From Haliclona indistincta (lineage: Eukaryota; Porifera; Demospongiae; Haplosclerida; Chalinidae), in contig OZ024786.1 in the NCBI GenBank assembly GCA_964017065.1, positions 2,416,411-2,480,410 on the forward strand: a stretch of 64,000 nt of DNA, written 5' to 3'. The notes beneath the pieces are model-generated. The model did not search any database and was not told the DNA's origin. It worked only from the letters and a program-made list of their open reading frames with translations. How positions within the stretch are numbered: the stretch's first letter is position 1; each line of letters starts with the position of its first letter. Positions 31,274 to 41,766 of the stretch are shown here, piece by piece. The translations under genes and the position numbers were made by a program.

Positions 31274-32194
31274 TAAATAATGTCATTGGAGGCAACGTCT
31301 GAAGATTGAAAAATGGCAAAGTCAAGCAGCATAGCTATTTAGGGAGCGGTGGGATAATAAAGTAATATCTCATTTTTATGCAATGCTCGTGTAGAGATAT
31401 ATATTGTCTGTTAAGCACCAAAAATTATGTTATACCTTCAATTTAAAAAGTGCTGTTTCTTTTTGTCTCGCTTATAACTCTTTTCTGTGGAACTATAAGT
31501 GCACAGCATGCTCCTGATAAACACACCAGTACAGTATGTATTGACAACATGAACATTATGTACATATACTTACTAACATAGCATAAGTTAATTATAACCA
31601 GAAGACTGTTTACTCAGATGTTGTTGTGAGTAGTCCTGTTTTCACTTTCCTGTCATGTTTACCTAATACCTAATGTGACACAAAATCCCGGCACAACATT
31701 TATAATTATCTCTATTTTCCATTCCGACTCTGTAAGTATACATTGTGCATGTAATTGTATTACACTAACACTGGCTGCTAAAAAAAAACAAACACACCTG
31801 TAGTACTGCATTGCCGGCATAATCCGTAGCACTCAACCGAAGACTGTTTTTGGGTCTGAGGATAGGAATTGCAAACCAAGATATTTGTGATACTTAGTGA
31901 GCAGTAAAATAGTAAACAGCCATGTGACAACACACAAGCCATCCAACCCACCGATATAACCCAAAGTTTAATCTTTGACGTCCATATATCCGGGATAGTT
32001 TCACCGAAAACTGTGGTAAAGCAAGTGTCATAATTGTTATCTGTTTCCTCATCTAACAAAGTTTATTAGATGTCAGTATGCTTACAACATAAGTCATGAA
32101 TGTAATAATATAATTTGAGTATTATTTTTATATTCTCTATCAGCTCTCCATTACCCTCCCTACTTAAGGTGGTAGTATACCGGTTTTATATAGG
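31274..32194 (+). other. Spacer sequence shared downstream of genes 6, 7 and 8
   Basis: Blocks such as CCTGTCATGTTTACCTAATA, ACAAAATCCCGGCAC and CCACCGATATAACCCAAA recur at 35740-36010 and 38690-39000, so the spacer was duplicated with the genes. No gene seen. Confidence 0.65.
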
Positions 32195-32560
32195 CCTGTC
32201 CGCACTGGCGCGAACCCGGGTTCAACCCAGGTTCAAACCATATAGATTTCGTCTGCACTCGATCTGCAGTGATCCAGTTTGGTGAATCACCAACCCACAT
32301 ACGTATGTTGGTTGAACTGGGTTCGTCTTGGCACCGCCACGTGTACGCGCACTAGAGACTTTCCTTGAACGCTCAAACGCTACAGAAGACTTACATTGTC
32401 AAGAAGCTCTCGTGCTAGTGCTATAAAGACTGCTACATGGACCCGACTCGCATCGATTCAGGTCGAGTGCGGACGCGCACTAACTGAGTTCAACCTGGGT
32501 AGGTCGGGTTTGATTTCAACCCGGATTCGACCCTGGTTGTCAGAGCGAACACACCTTATA
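32195..32560. repeat. Probable MITE upstream of gene 7
   Basis: Ends are roughly inverted: GCCTGTCCGCACTGGC with CGAACCCGGGTTCAACCC on the left, and AACCCGGATTCGACCC with GTCAGAGCGAACACACC on the right. Boundaries are approximate. Confidence 0.4.
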
Positions 32561-33536
32561 AATATCAATGAGCGACTTTCTTTTATCTGCAAATCTTGAC
32601 AGCTGAGCAACACTAGCAGTGTGAAACTCGCTCTGATGCATAATCGAGTGTGTCTCGATGTATAATGCAGCTTGAAACACTGGTTACTCAGCGGAAGTTA
32701 ATTAAGCTCATGGAATGTGAATGTGGTGTTCCAGAAGAGCGCACAAGTGCCCACGACCTATGACAGAACGCAGGTTTATCTTGATATACGTCACTATAGG
32801 GCCCTCGCAAGCACTTGCAGCAACTATAGAAACCATGGGTATACATTTCTTGTCTCTTTTAAAAGTTGGTATCCGGTTACCCCATTTACGTGGCGCCTGT
32901 TATAATATCCGTTTTCAAAGTCTCCACTTTGGTTTCATCAGATACATGTACCTATCCAAAGGCAAATACCTGGTTTTGCAGTAAATCATAGCCGTGTAAA
33001 TGGCGCCTAAACTGCGCCTGATAGAATTCTTTCTTTTGGAAAACAATGACACAAGTTTGCAGACAGTTATTCCAAAAGTGATTGGTAAATGGAGCTGCTT
33101 CTAGATACTAGAACAAAATTTACACACATGTACATGACAATATATTCACACATTTTGAAGTATTAGTATACAGTACTACATGTCTACTGTCACTACATGC
33201 ATTGTTTGTTGATGCATACTGAAAAACAATCAACATGAGTACTGAAACTAGGCCTGGGTATGAGGCTTGGTGAATAGATAATGCAAGCCAATTTGACCTA
33301 TATAAACATCCAATGTAGTGCATGATATCTATAAGATGTTTTCTTGATAGATTATGTAAACACGCCGTGTTTTTATTATACAATACACGCAAATGTTTTC
33401 GTAATTTTTGCATAACAATGAATTCCATGATGTATTGCAAACGCTATTATGTATAATTATTACTGCATGCACTTTATGAGACGATAGATCTGTTTGAACA
33501 TCAGTCACTTGTTGCTCAAATTCTTTACCTAAGCTC
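32561..33536. other. 5' flank of gene 7, no gene seen
   Basis: No POT relic or TATA motif like that of genes 3, 4 and 6. A short repeat fragment at 32910-33010 resembles 44945-45070. Confidence 0.5.
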
Positions 33537-35066
33537 ATGGCTGGTTCTCAAGTATCACAGTTTTCTTGTCTGAGTCACTGGAAGCAATGGTGGAGGAGAT
33601 CACCCAATGCCTGCTGCAGTAAGAGGATACTGTTGCTTCTGGTGTGGCAGATGCTGTTTGCCATATCTCAAAGGTTGTTTTTGGGAAACTTTTCATTTGT
33701 TTATTCATATCTTCTTGGAATGGTTTCATCTCTTCTTGCTCCATTGATTGGTTTTCTTGCTGATGTTAAATTTGGCAGGTATGAAGTGCTAAAGATTGGT
33801 TCCTTGGCTTCATTTATTGCTAGCATATTCTTCTTTATTTCTTACTTTGTCCCTCAGTCTTCTTGGCTAATGTATCTTTTCTTTTCAGTACAGTTCTCAT
33901 TATTTGCTCTTGGCCTAGGATGTTATTCAGTGGCTCTGCTTCCTTTCTTGACTGATCAGATAATTGGTGCCACTTCAGATGAGCTTAGTTCTGTTATACG
34001 CTGGTCTGTTTGGGCTAACTGCATTGGATTGGGGTTAAATGCAAGTTTTAATTATTTGTATGCGTATTTCTTCAATGATGCTGGATTGTATGTTCCTTTA
34101 TTGTATGCTGTTCCTCCTGTTGTGATCATCATCAGTGACTGCTTGTGTCAGCAGTGGTTGGACAGGACTCATAAGGTCACTAACCCCATCAAGCTCATCA
34201 TACAGGTACTCAACTACACTAGGAAGCACAGATACCCTGAGAGACGCAGTGCCTTCACCTATATTGATGAGGAACAGCCTATACGAATAGACTATGGCAA
34301 GGAGAAATTCGGAGGACCCTTCACTGAGGAGGAGGTAGAGGATGTGAAGGCTGTCCTACGCTTGCTTCCCTTGGTCGTATGCCTGAGTGCCATAGATACG
34401 CTTACTCAGAATATACCAGTCCAAATCATGTATAATGAACATGCTTACTTGTTGAATGTTGGATGGCGTATTTGGCTTTTTCCTTTGCTACTGATTCCAT
34501 TTTATCAACTTATTCGTCAGTACTTGTGCTCATGTAATGTACGTATGTTGAAGTGTATTGGTATTGGCTTGTTTCTGCATGCAGTGGGATATCTGTTGTT
34601 AGGAGCAACACTAATTTCGAGTGTAGTACTATCTCATGATGTACATAAATATCTTTCTTGTGTGTCTACTAATGACACAGACTGGTCACACGTGGATTGG
34701 TACTGGAAACTAGGTCCTTGTATTTTGTATGGTATTGGTAGTACCATCAGTTCTGTTCTTATTCTTGAGTTCATTATTGCTCAGTCGCCAGAAAAGATGA
34801 AAGGGTTTGCTATTGGAGTACTGATTGGTATTCAAGGATTGGTGAATGTGATTGGCACAGCTTTTTCCTCGATCACGTTCACAATATGTTGTGATATAGT
34901 AGCAGTAGTTGCTCTTGTTGTGTTGTTTGTGGTCTTCTTGGTCCTTTCCAAGCGCTACACACTACGTGAGAGGAACAGAGAGATCAACATACAGGCCATA
35001 GTGGAGGAACACTATGAGAGGTACATGGACCAGGAGGAGGAGTACATGAGACAAAATCATGCTTAA
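33537..35066 (+). CDS. POT/SLC15-like transporter 7 (divergent type C)
   Basis: 509 aa from MAGSQVSQFSCLSHWKQWW. The membrane parts differ strongly from the other copies (LLGMVSSLLAPLIGFLADVK, FGRYEVLKIGSLASF, LLPFLTDQIIGATS) and are closest to gene 9. The central loop is still nearly identical, and EFIIAQSPEKMKG carries Glu for Asp. The second half has SHVDWYWKLGP and a private loop (NIPVQIMYNEHAYLL). The last part (ALVVLFVVFLVLSKRY to EEEYMRQNHA) and the 3' flank match genes 6 and 8, so the 3' end looks transferred onto a type C body. Intronless. Substrate unknown. Confidence 0.9.
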   Translation: MAGSQVSQFSCLSHWKQWWRRSPNACCSKRILLLLVWQMLFAISQRLFLGNFSFVYSYLLGMVSSLLAPLIGFLADVKFGRYEVLKIGSLASFIASIFFFISYFVPQSSWLMYLFFSVQFSLFALGLGCYSVALLPFLTDQIIGATSDELSSVIRWSVWANCIGLGLNASFNYLYAYFFNDAGLYVPLLYAVPPVVIIISDCLCQQWLDRTHKVTNPIKLIIQVLNYTRKHRYPERRSAFTYIDEEQPIRIDYGKEKFGGPFTEEEVEDVKAVLRLLPLVVCLSAIDTLTQNIPVQIMYNEHAYLLNVGWRIWLFPLLLIPFYQLIRQYLCSCNVRMLKCIGIGLFLHAVGYLLLGATLISSVVLSHDVHKYLSCVSTNDTDWSHVDWYWKLGPCILYGIGSTISSVLILEFIIAQSPEKMKGFAIGVLIGIQGLVNVIGTAFSSITFTICCDIVAVVALVVLFVVFLVLSKRYTLRERNREINIQAIVEEHYERYMDQEEEYMRQNHA

Positions 35067-36406
35067 TTTTCATAAGTTTCACATTTTGTTTTATTTAATT
35101 TTTTGCTTGTTGTTGTGACAGTGGATATGATTGATGCACATTGTTATTGTGTTCGTGTGATTGGTAACTATTGGACAAAATAACTGACCTTGGATGACTA
35201 TAGTGATAATTTACTGTACTGAATACGTTTATTCTAATAATAGCTACATTGTGATCATTTTCTTTAATAACATCACTTTTATTCTCTATTGAATACATAC
35301 TCTGTTCTCTGGAATGAGTTGTTGTTGAGAAATGCTCATCTTAGGCTCATTGGTGGAGGTATAAATAATGTCATTGCAAATGAAAATTGCAAAGTCAAGC
35401 AGTACAGCTATTTAGGTAGCAGTGAGATAATAAACAGCCAACTTATTAGCTCATTTTTATGCAATGCTCGTGTAGAGATACAGTTTTTCTGTTAAGCACG
35501 AAAAAATTTATTGCCTTTCTCAATAATTATACTTTCAATTGAATATGTACTGTTTCCTTTTTGTCTCGCTTATAACTCTTTTCTGTGGAACTATAAGTGC
35601 ATAGTATGCTCCCGATAACACACCAGTACAGTATGTATTGACAACATGAACGTAGTACATGTACTTACTAACATACTTGCAGTCGTATGTATAAGTTATA
35701 AACAGTTTATTCAGATGTTGTTGTGAGTAGTTCCTGTTTTCACTTTCCTGTCATGTTTACTTAATATCTAATGTGAAACAAAATCCCGGCACTACAATTA
35801 TGACTATCTCTATCTTCCATTCTGACTCTGTAAATGTGCATTGTGTAATTGTAATACACTAAAACTGGCTGCAAAAAGCACACCTATAGCATACCTGTCG
35901 GCATATCCGTAGCACTCAACTATAGTTTGTGACACTTATTGACCAGTAAATAGTAAACAGCCATGTGACAACACACAAACCAATCAACCCACCGATATAA
36001 CCCAAAGCTTAACCCTTTGACACCCACATATCCAGGATAGTTTCACCGAAAGCAGTGGTCAAGCAAGTGTCATAATTATTATCTGAGTGTTTCCTCATCT
36101 AACAAAGTTTATTAGATAATGTCATGTACTTGTCTGCTGCGCACATGTGTCAGTAAGCTTACAACATAATTCGTAAATGTAGTATTATAATACTATTTGG
36201 AAAGCAAAGTGTTTCAGTTATTATAGTTAATTTCAGTGTAACTACGCTATCACTAAAATTAACAAAATGAACTAAAACACATTAACAAAAATATCATATC
36301 TCGGTCAAGATTGTTTTTACAACTTTCTATGAAAATGTTATTAAAATGTGATTTTGTTGCTGAAAACATTGGATTGTGTCAATGTTTTGTTGGTCAAGAT
36401 CTTTGG
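35067..36406 (+). other. Spacer between genes 7 and 8
   Basis: Duplicated spacer sequence, also found at 31274-32160 and 38490-39170, including the empty site of the composite element near 35352. No gene seen. Confidence 0.6.
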
Positions 36407-37954
36407 ATGGCTGTTTCAACAGTATCGCAGTCTTCTGGTCTCAGTCGCTGGAAGCAATGGTGGAGGAGATCACCCAATACCTGCTGTAGTAAGAGGGTAC
36501 TGTTACTACTGGTGTGGCAGATGCTGTTTACTTTCACATGGTGTGTGCTGGTTGTTACACCACTGGGCAATGGAATCGTTTCTCAAACTTCATTATGCCT
36601 TTCATATTCTTCTGCTTCTTTTATTGGCTGGCTTGCTGATGTTAGATTTGGAAGGTACGAAGTTATTAAATTTGGTTCAATTGCCTCTTTTCTTGCTGGC
36701 ATATTGTACTATTTTGCAATGTTCGCTGGAGAGAGTTTTTCTACACTGAGTACAGTGCTGTTTTCCGTGTCATTTTGCATTGTTAGTTTTCAATTCATAT
36801 CTTATTTAGCAGCCGTTCTTCCTTTTTTAACTGATCAGATAATTGGTGCCACTTCAGGTGAGCTTAGTTCAGTTGTACGCTGGTATGTTTGGATGCAATT
36901 TCTTGGCGCTGCTCTGTCTGAAATTGTCATTTACTTTAATCTATTAAGTAACTCTGTTAATGTATGCTTCTTTGCCATTCCTCTTGCTGTGATCGTTATC
37001 AGTGACTGCTTGTGTCAGCAGTGGTTGGACAGGACTCATAAGGTCACTAACCCCATCAAGCTCATCATACAGGTACTCAACTACACTAGGAAGCACAGAT
37101 ACCCTGAGAGACGCAGTGCCTTCACCTATATTGATGAGGAACAGCCCACACGAATGGACTATGGCAAGGATAAATTCGGAGGACCCTTCACTGAGGAGGA
37201 GGTAGAGGATGTCAAGACTGTCCTACGCTTGCTTCCCTTGGTCATATGCTACAGCGTCAGTGTTGGTGCTTTAGAAACATATCCTATGATGATCTTTCTC
37301 TTTGATGACACGGAATCAAATTTATTTCTAAATCAATCAATCATGAACTGGCTGTTCCCTATATTACTGATTCCACTTTACCAGCTCTTAATCAACCGAT
37401 TTTTTCATAGTTGTAGTCCGAGTATGTTACGAAGCATGAGTGCTGGCTTATTCATGTGTTCACTTGGCTTCATCATATTGTCAGCATTTAGAGTGTATGG
37501 TGTAGTACTCTCTAATAATCTACAAGGATACTTATCTTGTACGGCACCATTGTTAAATACCACTCTTCCTAGTAATCATTTTGAGTGGTACTGGAAACTT
37601 GGTCCATATATCTTGTATGGTATTGGTAAAACAATTATTTTTGTACTTGTTCTCGAGTTCATTATTGCTCAATCACCGGACAAGATGAAAGGTTTCCTTT
37701 TTGGAGTAATGCTTGGTTGTACTGGTTTAGTTTACATGGCTAACATTGCTGTTGACTCAATAACATTTACAATATGTTGTGATATAATAGTAGTAACTGG
37801 TCTTGTTGTATTGTTTGTGGTCTTCCTGGTCCTTTCCAAGCGCTACACACTACGTGAGAGGAACAGAGAGATCAACATACAGGCCATAGTGGAGGAACAC
37901 TATGAGAGGTACATGGACCAAGAGGAGGAGTACATGAGACAAAATCATGCTTAA
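36407..37954 (+). CDS. POT/SLC15-like transporter 8 (mosaic of types A and B)
   Basis: 515 aa from MAVSTVSQSSGLSRWKQWW; the in-frame ATG at 36311 would add 32 residues with no counterpart in the other copies. The first half is type A (LLVWQMLFTFTWCVL, GWLADVRFGRYEV, FAGESFSTLST), like genes 1 and 5. After the central loop the part from FESNLF to about residue 370 is intermediate, and the rest is type B (CTAPLLNTTLPSNHFEWYW, EFIIAQSPDKMKGFLFGVML), almost as in gene 3. The tail EEEYMRQNHA is that of genes 6 and 7. This is a recombinant of array members. Intronless, all POT motifs present except ExxERF. Confidence 0.9.
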   Translation: MAVSTVSQSSGLSRWKQWWRRSPNTCCSKRVLLLLVWQMLFTFTWCVLVVTPLGNGIVSQTSLCLSYSSASFIGWLADVRFGRYEVIKFGSIASFLAGILYYFAMFAGESFSTLSTVLFSVSFCIVSFQFISYLAAVLPFLTDQIIGATSGELSSVVRWYVWMQFLGAALSEIVIYFNLLSNSVNVCFFAIPLAVIVISDCLCQQWLDRTHKVTNPIKLIIQVLNYTRKHRYPERRSAFTYIDEEQPTRMDYGKDKFGGPFTEEEVEDVKTVLRLLPLVICYSVSVGALETYPMMIFLFDDTESNLFLNQSIMNWLFPILLIPLYQLLINRFFHSCSPSMLRSMSAGLFMCSLGFIILSAFRVYGVVLSNNLQGYLSCTAPLLNTTLPSNHFEWYWKLGPYILYGIGKTIIFVLVLEFIIAQSPDKMKGFLFGVMLGCTGLVYMANIAVDSITFTICCDIIVVTGLVVLFVVFLVLSKRYTLRERNREINIQAIVEEHYERYMDQEEEYMRQNHA

Positions 37955-38172
37955 AATTGTCCTAAGTTTCACATTTTTGTTATGGTTAATTTCACTTGTT
38001 GTTGTGAAAGTTGATATGATTGATGCACGTTGTCATTGTGTTTGTGTCATCGGTAACTATTGGACAAAATAACTGCCTTTGGATGACTAGTGATAAGTGA
38101 TGGATGTCTATTATGTTTATTGGATGACTGGTGTAATAATTATGTTTATTATGTTTATTACATAGTACGTCA
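37955..38172 (+). other. 3' flank of gene 8
   Basis: Similar to the start of the 3' flanks of genes 6 and 7, up to the insertion of the repeat at 38173. Confidence 0.55.
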
Positions 38173-38487
38173 TCTTTCACCAATCGGATTGCTCTATTCG
38201 AGGGCATTAATGTAGGTTATTGACCGCGCGTAGCGTCTTCTATAGCAACAGACCGTTGCGTCTTTGCGAGTTTAAAAAATTCGCGATGTTACTGCGCTCA
38301 CAGTGATGAACTAAGTAATAAATCATTTATTGCCCTACACAACTCGGGCAATAACCGACATTAATGACCTCGGGAAAGTCGGTTGCCCTCGTACAGTCTC
38401 GGGCTGCGCCCTCGACCGTTACTCGGGAAACCAACTTTCCCGCGGTCATTAATGTCGGTTATTGCCCTCGCGTGAGGGCAATAACTT
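38173..38487. repeat. Repeat family E, copy in the POT array
   Basis: Contains the pair ATTAATGTCGGTTATTGCCC / GGGCAATAACCGACATTAAT around GTCTCGGGCTGCGCCCTCGA. Related copies lie in the CUB array at 48534-48835, 51488-51826 and 54096-54345. The ends show inverted GCCCTCG motifs. A non-autonomous element is likely. Confidence 0.7.
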
Positions 38488-39502
38488 TTCTGTGGAAATC
38501 TTTTCTGTGGAAATATTACTGCACAGCATGCTCCCGATAACATACCAGTACAGTATGTATTGACAACATGAACATAATATTATGTACATGTACTTACTAA
38601 TATTATAGCACAAATACTTCAGTTGTATGTATAACTTAGAACCAGAAGACTGTTTACTCAGATGTTGTTGTGAGTAGTTCCTGTTTTCACTTTCCTTTCA
38701 TGTTTACCTAATATCTAATGTGAAACAAAATCCCGGCACCACTAATATTACTATCTCTATCTTCCATTCTGACTCTGTAAGTGTACATTGTGTAAATGTA
38801 TTACATGTAACTGGCTGCAAAAAAAGCACTCCTGTCGAAATGAGAAATTAGTAAGAATATTCGTAGCACTCAACCAAAGACTTTGTTCAGGTCTAGGATA
38901 GGAATTGTAAACCAAGTGACTTTTGAGCAGTAAATATTAAACAGCCATGTGACAACACACAAACCGATCAACCCACCGATATAACCCAAACCTTAACCCT
39001 TTGACACCCACATATCCAGGATAGTTTCACCGAAAGCAGTGGTGACAAAGTTTATTAGATTATGTCACATTCGTGTTTACTACACACATGTGTCAGTACG
39101 CTTACAACATAAGTCGTGAATGTACTATTAGGTAAGCAATGTGTGTCAGTTATTTATTTTTTGTCTATTTCAGTGATAGTCAATTCGTTTGTTACACTTA
39201 TGGGCGGTCACTTTGTCAGGATTTAATGGATGTTTTGTTCCTCTGGCAGTTCCTTTGAAGAACTGGTGGAGTATATAACAATAATAATTGTAATGTTTGT
39301 TACAAATTTGGATTGTGTTTTCTATGTTGTGTATTGTGCTATGACATCATTCATTGTAGTTAGTCAACATCCTATTTCCTTTTGTTTCAATGTGTATTTA
39401 AGGTGAATAGAATTGTTATCATCACTTGTCTGTGAGACCAGAAATCCCAATTTTGATCAAAATTCTGAAAAAGCCCTCTTTTAATTGACAGTACCAATTC
39501 TC
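38488..39502 (+). other. Spacer between genes 8 and 9
   Basis: The first part matches the duplicated spacer (CCTTTCATGTTTACCTAATA, CCCACCGATATAACCCAAA). The part after about 39170 is unique. No gene seen. Confidence 0.55.
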
Positions 39503-41092
39503 ATGGCTGGTCCTCAAGTATCGCAGTCTTCTGGTCTCAATTGTTTAAAGCAATGGTGGAGGAGATCACCCAATACCTGCTGTAGTAAGAAGATACTGTT
39601 ACTACTGGTGTGGGAAGTGCTGTTTGCTTTTTCTTTGGGCTTACCGGGAAATAGATTTATTGTTCCATCCCATAGCTCAACAGGATTTCTTCGTCTGTTT
39701 CATTACCCGTTCTCATTTCTTTCTTCACTTATTGCTCCATTGATTGGATTTCTTGCTGATGTTAAATTTGGTAGATACGAAATGATTAAGATTGGTTCTT
39801 TAGCTTCATTTTTTGGATACGTATTTTCATTCCTTATGAACCTTCTTTCTCAATTCTCTTCGATTGCAACAGTTGTTCTTTTTCCAGTGCAATTCATGTT
39901 ACTTAGTATTGGTCAATCGTGTTATTTGATGGCTTTACTTCTTTTTCTCACTGATCAAATTATTGGTGCCACTTCAGATGAACTTAGTGCAGTTGTACGA
40001 TGGTCTTTTTGGGCTAATAAAGTTGGCTTATGTTTATTTGAAAGTTTTTCCTACTTGAACACGCACTACGGTAGCAATAGTGAATACTTGGCCCTTTTCA
40101 TTTTTGCTATTCCTCTTGCTGTGATCATGATCAGTGACTGCTTGTGTCAGCAGTGGTTGGACAGGACTCATAAGGTCACTAACCCCATCAAGCTCATCAT
40201 ACAGGTACTCAACTACACTAGGAAGCACAGATACCCTGAGAGACGCAGTGCCTTCACCTATATTGATGAGGAACAGCCCACACGAATGGACTATGGCAAG
40301 GGGAAATTCGGAGGACCCTTCACTGAGGAGGAGGTAGAGGATGTCAAGACTGTCCTACGCTTGCTTCCCTTGGCCATATGCCTGAGTACTATAGCAAACA
40401 TTTTAGTAAGTATTCCCGTGGCTGTCTCGAATGTCAATTATTACACTTACATGTTTAGTACTGGCTGGAGTGCTTGGCTGTATCCTCTGGTACTGATTCC
40501 ATTTCATCAGCTTATTTTACGTCGGTTGTGTAGTAGTCTACATGCTCGTATGTTGAGGTATATTGGCATTGGCTTCCTTTTGCATGCATTGGGATACTTG
40601 ATGCTAAAGGTAATACGTGTAATATTCTCCAATAACTTACATGGATATATCACCTGTTTGTCTAATAACACAGATGATTGGCCAAACGTGGATTGGCACT
40701 TGAAGCTTGTTCCTTCTATCTTGTATGGTATTGGTAGAACCATTAGTGCTATGCTTATACTTGAGTTCATTATAGCTCAGTCACCAGACAAGATGAAAGG
40801 TTTTGTTATGGGGATAAATCTTTGTCTTCGTGGCTTGATTTTCTTGATTGGTGAGGCCTTCTACTGGATAAATTATACAATGTGTTGTGATATAGTAGCA
40901 GTAACTGCTCTTGTTGTGTTGTTTGTGGTCTTTCTGGTCCTTTGCAAGCGCTACACACTACGTGAGAGGAACAGAGAAATCAACATACAGGCCATAGTGG
41001 AGGAACACTATGAGAGGTACATGGACCAGGAGGAAGAGTACAGGAAGCAAATTAATCTGGAATGGAGTAGTACTATTGTCCTTAATAAATAA
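39503..41092 (+). CDS. POT/SLC15-like transporter 9 (divergent type C)
   Basis: 529 aa from MAGPQVSQSSGLNCLKQWW. Body related to gene 7: LIAPLIGFLADVKFGRYEMI, LLFLTDQIIGATSDEL, VVRWSFWANKVGL, with a longer first outer loop (FIVPSHSSTGFLRL). The central loop is invariant apart from GKGKFGG. Second half: WPNVDWHLKLVP, EFIIAQSPDKMKG, then GINLCLRGL. The tail differs from all others (EEEYRKQINLEWSSTIVLNK). An AATAAA (41084-41089) overlaps the last codons. It is the last gene of the array, about 675 bp before the WDR7 acceptor. Intronless. Confidence 0.9.
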   Translation: MAGPQVSQSSGLNCLKQWWRRSPNTCCSKKILLLLVWEVLFAFSLGLPGNRFIVPSHSSTGFLRLFHYPFSFLSSLIAPLIGFLADVKFGRYEMIKIGSLASFFGYVFSFLMNLLSQFSSIATVVLFPVQFMLLSIGQSCYLMALLLFLTDQIIGATSDELSAVVRWSFWANKVGLCLFESFSYLNTHYGSNSEYLALFIFAIPLAVIMISDCLCQQWLDRTHKVTNPIKLIIQVLNYTRKHRYPERRSAFTYIDEEQPTRMDYGKGKFGGPFTEEEVEDVKTVLRLLPLAICLSTIANILVSIPVAVSNVNYYTYMFSTGWSAWLYPLVLIPFHQLILRRLCSSLHARMLRYIGIGFLLHALGYLMLKVIRVIFSNNLHGYITCLSNNTDDWPNVDWHLKLVPSILYGIGRTISAMLILEFIIAQSPDKMKGFVMGINLCLRGLIFLIGEAFYWINYTMCCDIVAVTALVVLFVVFLVLCKRYTLRERNREINIQAIVEEHYERYMDQEEEYRKQINLEWSSTIVLNK

Positions 41093-41303
41093 TTATTGCT
41101 ACTCTCCGCACTCCCATTGTGTATCAAACTTTTATGTTTTATTTGCAGTTACTAAATTCTGTTAAAGTTATGATGTTTTGGTTCATTGTTGATACATTTA
41201 CATTGCACTGAATGTACGCTACTAACAGCTATATACTTTTGGCAGTTTTTGCACTTTTTATAGTTTTTCAAAATAATTATTATTAACAATGCGGTTTGTT
41301 AAA

Positions 41304-41530
41304 TAGTAGTTATATACCGATCAGGAGGTGTTTAAGCGATTTAAAGCCTGCGGGCATAGCCCAAGGGCTTTAAATGCTTAAACACCGACTGTGAGGTATA
41401 TAACTACTTTAAACCATAGTGCGCTGCTTGCCTAACGTCTAGCTGGCTACCTTGCGTCGCAGGAAGACCACAGGGCAGCCCGAGCGCCGTTTGTTTGTGG
41501 ATTCTCGAACGCGGCGGCCATCTTGAAACG
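41304..41530. repeat. MITE family C, copy 3 (inverted)
   Basis: The palindrome AGTAGTTATATACCGATCAG...GGTATATAACTACT is followed by the inverse of the CAAGATGGCCGCC body. It lies about 240 bp upstream of the WDR7 acceptor. Confidence 0.75.
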
Positions 41531-41766
41531 GCACCTTGAACCATGCGTTTAAAAACTTAGTGCATGGAAAAGGGTGCATTACCTGATACAATGCACCAGC
41601 AGGTGACATGTTTCGAGCGATTCTTTTGGAGGTCACGTAGTATGCTCTAATGGTGAATTAGTGTTTGTCCGTCTCATTTAATTAACCAGTAGTTGACCTA
41701 TCTAATTGAAGAATTACACTTAGCTATTTCTTAGGCACTTGATTCATAATTTTTCTCCCACTATAG

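Larger units (their letters stand above)
3365..41766 (+). other. 38.4-kb GC-AG intron of WDR7 hosting the POT transporter array
   Basis: The upstream exon ends IWQIETG and the downstream exon begins TLDRCVDGE. In vertebrate WDR7 these are contiguous (VWQMDTGALDRCVMGI), so nothing is missing between them. Acceptor is ctcccactatag|gtaca. The intron contains nine complete intronless POT genes on the same strand, POT relics and at least ten repeat insertions. The nested genes must carry their own promoters and poly(A) sites, whose use could end WDR7 transcripts early. Confidence 0.92.

Noticed and set aside
36311..36406. N-terminal extension of POT gene 8 from an upstream ATG
   Set aside because: The 32 added residues have no counterpart in other copies; homology begins at 36407.
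17820..40228. Antisense frames starting MLPSVVEYLYDELDG in several POT genes
   Set aside because: Shadow of the conserved sense sequence; no sign of independent coding.
8112..40337. A 67-aa alternative-frame ORF (MTACVSSGWTGLIRSL...) inside eight of the POT genes
   Set aside because: It overlaps the conserved central loop in another frame. Its conservation follows from nucleotide identity of the loop, and it has no own start context or variation pattern.
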